NCBI RefSeq assembly: GCF_009856365.1
Contig: NZ_WMEX01000012.1
Location: 1-36,880 of the forward strand
Source: Vreelandella halophila
Lineage (GTDB): Bacteria > Pseudomonadota > Gammaproteobacteria > Pseudomonadales > Oleiphilaceae
Direction: 5' to 3'
Length of the DNA stretch: 36,880 bases
The notes beneath the pieces were generated by a model, which saw only the letters and a list, made by a program, of their open reading frames with translations, made no database searches and had not been told where the DNA came from. Shown here one piece after another: positions 16,756-24,564 of this stretch. The stretch's first letter is position 1. Each line of letters starts with the position of its first letter. The position numbers and the translations under genes are program-made.

Positions 16756-17181
16756 TCAATCCCTGCTCGTATGGCAGGACACCACAAGCAGGCATTTGCC
16801 ATGCTTGTTGATGGCAAACTTCAGGTAATACTCGAAATCCATTTCCTTACCTGCATTCTCGATCCATTCACGGCAAATGACTGTATAAGCATCGCACGCA
16901 GCCCATGGGCCGTCAGGTTTTTGCTCGCACCACTGGGAATTTTTATATCGACCATGTTTTACAGCCGTTCTGAGCAAATCAGCAACTAAAGCGCAATCGA
17001 GTCCATCGTTCTGTGCATCCCTCAGACAGTCTCGTGTCCAGAGAACAACCCCATTTTCGCCTTTTGAATCAAGTAACTGACATACTTCATCAACGGGATA
17101 AAGAGGGCCCTCTTGAATTAAACCGCCATTTTCACGCGTAGGAGCACCTTGAAATCGGCTGACAACCTTAGCATTTACCAT
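16756..17181 (-). CDS. MqsR-like toxin
   Basis: The 141-aa protein precedes MqsA, the same order as in mqsRA. Weak but ordered similarity to MqsR is visible: VDEVCQLL, then TRDCLRDAQNDGLD matching the TRSALLNADELGLD region, a YKN at the place of YKS, and the final strands EYYLKFAINKHGKCLLVVSC matching YLKITV...VLIVSF. MqsR is an mRNA interferase of RelE-like fold that cuts at GCU. The N-terminal 25 residues and a longer middle loop make this protein larger than the 98-residue E. coli toxin. No ribosome binding site precedes the ATG, and a palindrome overlaps the start codon. If the putative promoter is right, the transcript is nearly leaderless. A different RelE-superfamily toxin is the main alternative. 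Confidence 0.7.
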   Translation of the reverse strand: MVNAKVVSRFQGAPTRENGGLIQEGPLYPVDEVCQLLDSKGENGVVLWTRDCLRDAQNDGLDCALVADLLRTAVKHGRYKNSQWCEQKPDGPWAACDAYTVICREWIENAGKEMDFEYYLKFAINKHGKCLLVVSCHTSRD

Positions 17182-17202
17182 TATGGTAAGTCCATTCTAG
17201 CA
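17175..17202 (-). promoter_or_regulatory. Putative TAC promoter and operator over the toxin start codon
   Basis: On the coding strand TGCTAGAAT (17202-17194) fits an extended -10 box (TGn plus TAGAAT). It is followed at 17189-17175 by a 15-base palindrome, TTACCAT-A-ATGGTAA, that contains the toxin ATG. MqsA-type antitoxins bind palindromes in their own promoters, so this is the best candidate for autoregulation. The distance from the -10 box to the ATG is only 12 bases, which leaves almost no leader. The palindrome is seen directly; promoter and binding are inferred. Confidence 0.55.
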
Positions 17203-17292
17203 TTTTTAAACCCATTCCGCTGTCACAACGATTGCCCGACCTTCGTCCTGTGACCTATCTCTCCCTCAGCCGAGAGCACGCGCGATCCGCAC

Positions 17293-19083
17293 TCACTCGA
17301 TCAATACACGCTTACCCATCACCTGCTCAATCAACCCGAGAAGTCGTTTGCGTCGCTCATCAATAAACCCCTGAAAATCATCACTTCGCAACTTCTCAGG
17401 TGAGATGCAATGCCCTTCCAAGATCCGATCCATGGCTTCATCAGAAAGCTGAACGCCTTCATGATTCTGGAGTTTATCTAGATAGACAGAGGGTGCATCA
17501 CCACCAATCTTGCGGTTAGCTTTATAGGAGATCGGGGTCTTATTAAGGATGGTGTCGTATTCCTTGGGAGGAATAGCCTGCTGCTCACACCAAGCACGCG
17601 GGAAAATGTGATGAATATCCAGCGCCATTTCCTGGGCGTCGAGCTCTTGTATGCCGGCTTTCCAGAAAAAATCCTGGGCGCCTTGGCGGAGAATTAGAAC
17701 ATTGATTGCCTTATAGGCCGAGCTGAGCCGGTTCTTCAGCGAGTCAAGACGCTCGGGCTGGAACGCTGCATCCGTCACTGTCCGAGGAATTGCACTGTCA
17801 TCCTCAAACCATGCAAGCAACTCCTCCAGGTCATTGGCAATGCGCGTCTCACCCGCCCCCCCGTACAATTCGCCTAATGCGCCACACCAAAACCAACGGG
17901 CCAACTTGTCGTAAATCACGGGCTCACGCCACCGATCGCCGATCAACGCCATCAGAGCCGCTATCGGAACAAGCTGGGTTCCATAAGGCAGCTCTCGCTG
18001 GTCGTAGAAAAACTCCTTTCTCAGAAAGCGGGCCGCTTCCCGAAACCCCTTTTCCACCGAATCCGCCCAGCGCTTGTAATCCTCCAGAGGCAACTCAAGC
18101 ACTGCGGCGCGTTTCGCGCTCACTGGGCGCACCTGTTTCCCAAGCTTTCCGGCAGCAAGATCATCCTGTTTGCGCTCGCGGGTATAGAGCAATGTAATCG
18201 CTTGCAGAAAGTCCGTAGACTCCACGTCACCGAGCAAGGAGTCCGCCTCCAGCCGCTGTTTGCGCGACTGCACATTGCGAATATCTGACCCGTACCAGTC
18301 ATCCCGCAAGTTATAACCATCTGCCGCATAGCTCGCCGTGATCAACTCAAAGACCGAGAGCTGCACGCCGCCCGTATTTACCTTCTCAAATACCAGGCAC
18401 ACAGCTTCTTTGGAGGTTTCCTTTTTAAGCTCAATGATGGGCAATTGGTACTGACGAAAGGCGCTGATGACTTGCTTACGAAACTGCATGTAGGTGCTGA
18501 AGGCGTCCTGATTGTATTCCTGAAGCGCCTCTTCCCACTCATCGGAATTCGGAATCTGATCACAGGGGAAGTACAGTTGCTCACACTCCAGCTTACGTGT
18601 TGAAAGGTCCAACTCAATATCACGCCCGAAATTACCCCGGATCTGACGATTTTCATCGACCCCGACAATGGCCTCTTCGAGCCGATCATTCGCTTCAAGC
18701 GCGGTTGGGATATGGAAGTAATAATGTCGTTGGATGTTCTTACCCTTTGCCGTTCTTGTCGCAACGGGTGTCGGCAATGCGATCGCCTGGACTAGACTAG
18801 TGAGGCGTTGCTGGCCATCGAGAATCAGCCGCTCCGGATTATCCGTGACCTTTTCGGGAGCAATTCCCTCAACAGGACGCACCTGAAACCGGACTTCACC
18901 CCCAGTTTCCATCAGCATTACCGCACCAACAGGAAAGGAGCGCGCCATACTTACCAGTAGACTGCGCACATGGTCATCGTCCCAAACCCAGCCGCGCTGA
19001 AAATCCGGAAGCTGAATCTTACCCTGGCGAATATCCTCCAGAAGCTCTGGAAGAGCCGATTTGGTGCTATCAAACGTTGTCAC
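17293..19083 (-). CDS. GmrSD-like DUF262/HNH nuclease
   Basis: The 596-aa protein starts at a GTG preceded by GGGAG seven bases upstream. Residues 24-45 (LPDFQRGWVWDDDHVRSLL) and about 88-98 (ILDGQQRLTSLV) are the DUF262 (GmrS-like) signatures of a ParB/Srx-type NTP-binding domain. Near residues 485-495 the DIHHIFPRAW motif, with Asn residues 25-40 positions later, is the HNH part seen in DUF1524/GmrD-like nucleases. Enzymes of this build cut DNA carrying modified bases (type IV restriction) or act as the nuclease of larger defence systems. It lies between the broken small gene and the TAC promoter, with 111 bases after its stop. In this locus it could attack phages that evade the main system by base modification. 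Confidence 0.85.
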   Translation of the reverse strand: MTTFDSTKSALPELLEDIRQGKIQLPDFQRGWVWDDDHVRSLLVSMARSFPVGAVMLMETGGEVRFQVRPVEGIAPEKVTDNPERLILDGQQRLTSLVQAIALPTPVATRTAKGKNIQRHYYFHIPTALEANDRLEEAIVGVDENRQIRGNFGRDIELDLSTRKLECEQLYFPCDQIPNSDEWEEALQEYNQDAFSTYMQFRKQVISAFRQYQLPIIELKKETSKEAVCLVFEKVNTGGVQLSVFELITASYAADGYNLRDDWYGSDIRNVQSRKQRLEADSLLGDVESTDFLQAITLLYTRERKQDDLAAGKLGKQVRPVSAKRAAVLELPLEDYKRWADSVEKGFREAARFLRKEFFYDQRELPYGTQLVPIAALMALIGDRWREPVIYDKLARWFWCGALGELYGGAGETRIANDLEELLAWFEDDSAIPRTVTDAAFQPERLDSLKNRLSSAYKAINVLILRQGAQDFFWKAGIQELDAQEMALDIHHIFPRAWCEQQAIPPKEYDTILNKTPISYKANRKIGGDAPSVYLDKLQNHEGVQLSDEAMDRILEGHCISPEKLRSDDFQGFIDERRKRLLGLIEQVMGKRVLIE

Positions 19084-19139
19084 GACATGACTCCCTTTAA
19101 TCCGGTGTCCATCAAAGTCTTTTTCGCTTATTCAAAGTT

Positions 19140-19623
19140 TTATTCACGCAATTGGCTAAAAGCCTCCAGCAAGAACCGGTACAAAGATTCTTCCGCCTCA
19201 GACCCTCTTCTATCCGGATTAGGGTACGCTGTTGCGATTAGAACGAGACGAACGATGTCCGGGTAGTTGTCAAAAAGGCGTGATAGTTCGCCATCGAATA
19301 AATCCAGCCAAAGCCGAGTAATGCGTTCTTCCAGGGTCTTAGTATTGGGTCAGTCCCGGTAGCTCAGGGTGCAAACGTTCACCATAGGAATACCGAAAGA
19401 AAGCCGCTATTTGATCGTGTAGCTCCTGAAGCGTTCGGTGATCAAAGCTCGACATTGGATGCTCGCACCCCAGCTCGGTATCCTGCTGCAATATGCGCTC
19501 GGCCTGCTTGTACCAGGTAACTGCAGATCTGTAGATGCGCTCCAGAACCTGCCCGTATAGATCATGCTGACAGAGCTTAACGTCTTCAAAGATGTCGCCA
19601 TCGAACGCATTTCCAATAATCAT
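19140..19623 (-). pseudogene. Small hypothetical gene split by a frameshift
   Basis: The ATG overlaps the methyltransferase stop as ATGA. The first frame gives 94 residues, ending at a TAA at 19339-19341. An adjacent frame that overlaps this end is open and without its own start; it reads KTLEERITRLWLDLFDGEL through FLLEAFSQLRE to a TAA at 19140-19142. Joined by a one-base shift near 19341 the two parts make about 160 residues with consistent helical, acidic character (an Arg-rich N-terminal half with YRSAVTWYKQAERILQQ, a Leu-rich C-terminal half). I do not recognise the family. The join is inferred; the second frame could instead be chance. Either the gene is dead, or a programmed shift or a sequencing error exists. 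Confidence 0.5.
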
Positions 19624-22600
19624 GGCTGGTTCGTACCAGGATCGTTCTCGAACACCTCCCAGGCAATCCGGTAATCCAGTTCCCGATCAGGGCAGAAGAA
19701 AGGGGCCTGGTATTCGACGGTGCGCTCGACCGGGCCACCAGGCAAAGTGTCATCTTGAAAAGTTTTGGTGACAGTGCCTTCCGTCATGTCACGAACGTCT
19801 TCCCAGCCGAGGGCGATACCGGCTTGTTCGTCCTGCGGAGTATAGACGCCATAGCGTGTACCTTCACGCAGCTCCTCCTTTTTCGCCTTTCTCGGCAGGC
19901 CGACACCAGCGAGGCCTTTGCTGGGAGTGAAGATGATGCGACCGGTCTGGTCGTAGTAGGTTTCGGCCTCGTACTGGCGCATGACGGGGAACTGGACGCG
20001 GTAAATGGTGAGCAGCTCCTCAAGCTTCATACCCATAGCTTGAGCAACAAGCACGTCGATTTCCACCAAGGCTTGGCGGCGCGCGTAGTCGCTACGCAAA
20101 GCATTATTGCGTTGCCATTTAGGAGTCAGGTTGGCGAAAAAGTCTTGAGGAAGTGCTTTGCGCCCTGGGTGAAGGTACCCATTAATTCGAGTATCCGAAT
20201 GTACGGTCCATGTCTGAGCGGGAAAGCTTTCGTCCCACTGGTCTTCCCACAACTCCGCGTAATGAGAAGTCACACAGTTGAGACTTAACAGGCGGGCAAT
20301 TGCCCCGACATACCGTTCACCCCCCTTGATTAACGGGATTAATGCAGAGCTGCCAGATGTAAAATCGGCCTGACCAGTAGATTTAACCAAGAAATCGAAT
20401 GACAAAGAGGTTGCGCTTAGCAAAGCGTTAAGCAGAAGCTCGTTATTCTTGAACGCAGAAGCCTGAACTGTGAATATGTGGCCCACGCCCTTTGGAATGA
20501 GGGTTGGGATCAATGTCCTCTCCCCGGATGGACTTAGTCGTTTCCGGAGCCCCAAACGAAAGTACTCCGTCACCCGTCGTGCACTACCCTTCCCCTCATC
20601 GACCCAAGGCACTTTGGGCGTTCGGCTGCGGTAGGTGTCAGGGTCGCAAGCGGGGACGTAGTTGGTGCGCGGGAGGTAGTCGTCTGGGAGTGTTTCGAGA
20701 TCGATGACATCGTAATCCTTGTTGCTCTTACACCCGAGGCGCGGACTTTTGAATAACGGATTGCCCACGAAGAAGTGAGGGCCAGACAGGATCCATTCTT
20801 CAGGGTCTTCCGGAAACCGGGTCTCGCGCTTGATTGTTCCGTCGTTCTGGGCGTTCACCTCATTCCAGTGTTGGGTGGAATAGTATTCACCTTCTAGATC
20901 CTCTAGCCGGCGTGGCTGCTCGGCAAATTTTTCCAGCACGGCCATCAACTGACGGGCATGGAGCGCTGGTAGGCGCGCCTCCAATGGATCTGTGCCCTTT
21001 TCGTCATACAGCTGAGCGAAAAGAGACAATTCGCGATAGCCAATCTCAATAATGCGGTCCCGATGACCGGCATAATTCCATTTCACTTTTACCTGACCAT
21101 CAGGAAGCGTGAATTCTTCTTTTATGCCAGGAACCTCGCCCACTCCATCGTGTGAGAAAGCCGCATCAAGAGTGCTTGGAATGAACAGGTTAGAGACGTG
21201 TTGAAAAGCAGGATCTCTTGCCGGCCCATATACGTTTATGCTGAACAGGGTTTGGTTGTGCACTTCCGCGAACAGCTTAGTCTCATTAATGAATTGGAAG
21301 TGCGCTTTCAACCTTGGATAGAGTTCTCTCCGGAACTTGCCACCCTTGGGATCGTCGTAAACTCCTTCCGGATGCAAGAACCCACTAACGCCATTTGCAC
21401 TCCCATTCGACCACGCTCTTGGAACGAAGCATTTGTAGAGATTGGCTTTCTGGCCCGCTAACTGGGGATAGTTGCCCTCTGCATTCAGAAAATTTTGCGT
21501 CCCTTCGTTTTCTACAAACTCGTTCGTCCAGCCTTGTTTGAGAGCCGGAATCTGCTCAAACGTTTCTTCTCGGAGAGCTGCGAGCTGCGGTGCTGTCATT
21601 TTTCGGATTACAAACCGGGGCTCGTAATCGCCCAACACGTCCCCACTACTCCACTCCACCTTGATCCAGGGAGGGTTACCCACAATCAGATCAAAGCCGC
21701 CCTGGGTGGCAAAGATATCCGCGAATTCCAGCTCCCAATGGAAGAACCCGCGTTTGCCAGCCATGTCGTTCGCTTTCTTCAACCGGGGGAATGCTTTGAA
21801 CAGGGTATTGAAGTTGACCACCCCGAAGCGATCGACAAAGCGCTTACCCTCTTCCGGGTTGGTATCCGCGAAGAGCTGAGCCTGCTGACCAGGGCGTTCG
21901 GTGGCGATGGTGTCGCCCAGAAGCAGGTGCTCAAGCTCGGCCAGCCACTCTTCTCGGTCCGGCAAATCGGCGGCTTCAGTTATGGGCCAGAACCAGAGGG
22001 CACACCAGTAATCCATTACCAGCTTCAGGCGGCGATAGGCCGGGGTGTTGTCCAGTTGGCTGGCATAGAGTTCCTGGTCCAAGGCGTTGTCCTTGAAGCC
22101 AAGACTGGTTCTCTGGCCGCTGGCCGGATTGCCGTAGATCCCGTAAGGGTCCGTGGTGCGCTGGCGCAGCTTGGCCAGACTCTGGGCGTGTTCCTGCCAG
22201 AGCTGGGTAATCCGCTCACTCAGGCGTTCGAGGCGCTCGATATCATCTTTAGCAAAGGGTTTGGTGAAGGCCTTACGCCATTTCTTGATGGTATCCAACT
22301 CTTCCTTGTAGAGCTGCTTCACTTCCTTGTCGTTGTAATAAGACATGCCGGTGTCAGGCAGTAAAAAGTGCCAGATGTGGCCTTCGGCGCGTTCCTGGCC
22401 TAATGGCAAACGTTCGGGGGCGTCCTTGAGCCAACTGTCTTCGCCTGCCTGAACCAGCTGGCCACTACTAAACACTTCACGCCGGGCACCGATGAGGCTG
22501 TTGCCGTGGTGGAGCTGAAGGCCGAACCAGGGGATGAAACGATCCCGGCTGAGGGCGTTGAGCCAGAGTGAGATTTCCGCCAGTTCCACGGCAACCGGGT

Positions 22601-24560
22601 TGAGGTCCACGCCAAAGACGTTGTTGTCCGCGAGGTACATTTTGACTTTCTGCTTCTCGCGAGCGTAGTCAGCCTGAGGGATGCGCTCGCCGGTGCCGTT
22701 TTCAACGGCGGCCTTTTGGGCCAATTCCAGGTATTTGTCCGCCATCTGATTGATCGCTTCGTTCAGGAAGGCGGCGCTGCCCATGGCGGGCTCGCAGACG
22801 CTGAGCTGGAGCACGCGTTCAGCGCGGGCCTGGTCGTCCGGCAAGGGGTCGAGCTGTTCCTTCCAGACTTCCTGCAGGGCGTATTTCACCAGCGAGTGGG
22901 TGAGCACTTCGGGCGTGTAGTAACTGGCGCTCTTCTGGCGGTCCCGGCCGGCCAGGCGATAGATGAAGCTGCCTTTCGGGTGACACAGTAGGCGCTGGCG
23001 GCCCTGTTCGTCCTTCAGTTTGACCTTTTCATCTTCTTCATAGTCCTCCAGCGCATCAGCGGAAACGAAGTAGCCAATGCCGAGCGGGTCCCACTTCTCG
23101 CCCTTGGGTTTGACCTCGTACAGATCGTGGCGGGCAAAGAAACCGCGGTAACTGAGCAGGCCCTCATAAACCGCACCAAGCTGGTTGATGCCAAGCTGGG
23201 CGTAGGAAATGCGCCCCCGGCGTTTGCGCCCTTTCGCCGGAGCACTCAGCGACATGAGCTGGATGACCTTCTGGAGCAACTCGTTGGGGAACACCACACG
23301 ATTCAGGTGCGCGGTGCTACCGGGGTCGAAGAGGTGCGTGGGCAGCTGCTGCATGGTGAAGGCGTCGCGTTCGGTCTGATCACTGGTCTGGGCCATGAGA
23401 TCACCATGGTCCCCGTGCCCTCGCGGGTAGCCTTCGCGTATGAGCTGGAAGAGCTGGTTGATGCTGTCGTTCAGGTAGCGGCCCTTGCGCTCGGCCTCGC
23501 TGGTCAGCGGGACCAGCTCCAGTTCACGCAGGTGTTCCAGGGAATAGCCGCGCAGATAGGTTTCGTTGTCTACCGGGGCATAGCCGAGCTCGGGGCGGGC
23601 CTCGATGTAGAACAGAAACAGCAGCCGGTACATATAACGCAGGCATTCGAGGCTGAGCTGTTCGGGGTCCAGGTGGTGCTCACCAGTGGTGTAGATGCTC
23701 TTGTTCTGGCGCCGGGCACGGTCTTCGAGCTGTCTTGCCGCTTCGTTTCCGAGCAGTTCGATGCATTCACGCAGGGCGTACTTGAGGTCTTCGGAGACAC
23801 TGTAAGCGTGCTTGTGGGCGTTTTCGTCCAGTGTATCCAGCAGGCTCTGGCCCTGACTGTCCGCCAGGGAGTCGCGATGGAGGAGCACGCTGGTGGCCTT
23901 GAGAGTGTCCGTCTCGCGCCGGCTGAGGATATCCAGCCAGTCGAAACGTAGCAGGCGATGCTGCGCGTACTTGGCGCGGTCAAGCAGAACCCACTGGTGG
24001 GCGGCGGCGAGGATGACCCAGCGCGGTGGGTGTTCCTGGCTGAATATTTCCCGGGAGAGGCGTTTCTCCCAGTCGGCATCTTCGCTTGCGCCGGCCTGGA
24101 AGGTGAGCGGGTCTGCATCCGGTTCGTCATTAGGCCCGGCAATCGCGGGAAGGATCCACAGCAGCGGGCGCCCTCCATTATCGCGCAGTTCGCCAAGCAG
24201 TTGCAGTTCGTCGCCGTCTTCCAGTTCAACCGATTGCGGTTCATAGGGAAGCTCGAAGATGGCCATGAATCGGCGCACCAGGTCATGGAAGGCGGTGCTG
24301 CGTTCTTCACCACGACGCAGGCGGCGGACTCCATCCAGCCGCTGGAGTAGATCCCGGGCCTGGCCGTTGAGTTGCTGCGGCGGGGCTCGATAGCCACTGT
24401 ACTGATTGGCCGATTCACCGCGTTGACGGGCCCTTTCACGCTCAGCCTTCTCGCGCTCGTCCCACTGACCGAGCACTTCTTTGATATCGCCTTCAAAGAT
24501 CTCGCTGAGGTAGTGGTCGGAATAGAATTCGTTCTCGTTGATGAGGCCATTGAGCAGCAT
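19620..24560 (-). CDS. Large Eco57I-like N6-adenine DNA methyltransferase (DrmMI-like)
   Basis: The 1646-aa protein has the hallmarks of gamma-type N6-adenine methyltransferases: motif I VCEPAMGSAAFLN (588-600, a variant of the usual PACGSGAFL), GVDLNPVAVELAEISLWL (about 650-668) and the catalytic NPPW in DLIVGNPPWIKV (957-968). The first 500 residues are helical and probably bind partner proteins or DNA. The C-terminal 600 residues resemble target-recognition regions. I see no clear endonuclease motif, so it is probably a solitary modifier that marks self DNA, as DrmMI does in class 1 DISARM or PglX in BREX. It starts four bases after the SNF2 helicase stop, with GGAGG overlapping that stop. 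The Met in PAMGSA and the missing second Gly of motif I are unusual but do not exclude activity. Confidence 0.87.
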   Translation of the reverse strand: MLLNGLINENEFYSDHYLSEIFEGDIKEVLGQWDEREKAERERARQRGESANQYSGYRAPPQQLNGQARDLLQRLDGVRRLRRGEERSTAFHDLVRRFMAIFELPYEPQSVELEDGDELQLLGELRDNGGRPLLWILPAIAGPNDEPDADPLTFQAGASEDADWEKRLSREIFSQEHPPRWVILAAAHQWVLLDRAKYAQHRLLRFDWLDILSRRETDTLKATSVLLHRDSLADSQGQSLLDTLDENAHKHAYSVSEDLKYALRECIELLGNEAARQLEDRARRQNKSIYTTGEHHLDPEQLSLECLRYMYRLLFLFYIEARPELGYAPVDNETYLRGYSLEHLRELELVPLTSEAERKGRYLNDSINQLFQLIREGYPRGHGDHGDLMAQTSDQTERDAFTMQQLPTHLFDPGSTAHLNRVVFPNELLQKVIQLMSLSAPAKGRKRRGRISYAQLGINQLGAVYEGLLSYRGFFARHDLYEVKPKGEKWDPLGIGYFVSADALEDYEEDEKVKLKDEQGRQRLLCHPKGSFIYRLAGRDRQKSASYYTPEVLTHSLVKYALQEVWKEQLDPLPDDQARAERVLQLSVCEPAMGSAAFLNEAINQMADKYLELAQKAAVENGTGERIPQADYAREKQKVKMYLADNNVFGVDLNPVAVELAEISLWLNALSRDRFIPWFGLQLHHGNSLIGARREVFSSGQLVQAGEDSWLKDAPERLPLGQERAEGHIWHFLLPDTGMSYYNDKEVKQLYKEELDTIKKWRKAFTKPFAKDDIERLERLSERITQLWQEHAQSLAKLRQRTTDPYGIYGNPASGQRTSLGFKDNALDQELYASQLDNTPAYRRLKLVMDYWCALWFWPITEAADLPDREEWLAELEHLLLGDTIATERPGQQAQLFADTNPEEGKRFVDRFGVVNFNTLFKAFPRLKKANDMAGKRGFFHWELEFADIFATQGGFDLIVGNPPWIKVEWSSGDVLGDYEPRFVIRKMTAPQLAALREETFEQIPALKQGWTNEFVENEGTQNFLNAEGNYPQLAGQKANLYKCFVPRAWSNGSANGVSGFLHPEGVYDDPKGGKFRRELYPRLKAHFQFINETKLFAEVHNQTLFSINVYGPARDPAFQHVSNLFIPSTLDAAFSHDGVGEVPGIKEEFTLPDGQVKVKWNYAGHRDRIIEIGYRELSLFAQLYDEKGTDPLEARLPALHARQLMAVLEKFAEQPRRLEDLEGEYYSTQHWNEVNAQNDGTIKRETRFPEDPEEWILSGPHFFVGNPLFKSPRLGCKSNKDYDVIDLETLPDDYLPRTNYVPACDPDTYRSRTPKVPWVDEGKGSARRVTEYFRLGLRKRLSPSGERTLIPTLIPKGVGHIFTVQASAFKNNELLLNALLSATSLSFDFLVKSTGQADFTSGSSALIPLIKGGERYVGAIARLLSLNCVTSHYAELWEDQWDESFPAQTWTVHSDTRINGYLHPGRKALPQDFFANLTPKWQRNNALRSDYARRQALVEIDVLVAQAMGMKLEELLTIYRVQFPVMRQYEAETYYDQTGRIIFTPSKGLAGVGLPRKAKKEELREGTRYGVYTPQDEQAGIALGWEDVRDMTEGTVTKTFQDDTLPGGPVERTVEYQAPFFCPDRELDYRIAWEVFENDPGTNQP

Positions 24561-24564
24561 CCGT

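Noticed and set aside
23127-23951. Long plus-strand open frame opposite the methyltransferase gene (274 codons)
   Set aside because: It is the mirror of the methyltransferase coding sequence, has no ribosome binding site and no recognisable domain. High GC in the third codon position produces such antisense frames, as also at 21495-22364, 25477-26892 and 30446-31687.
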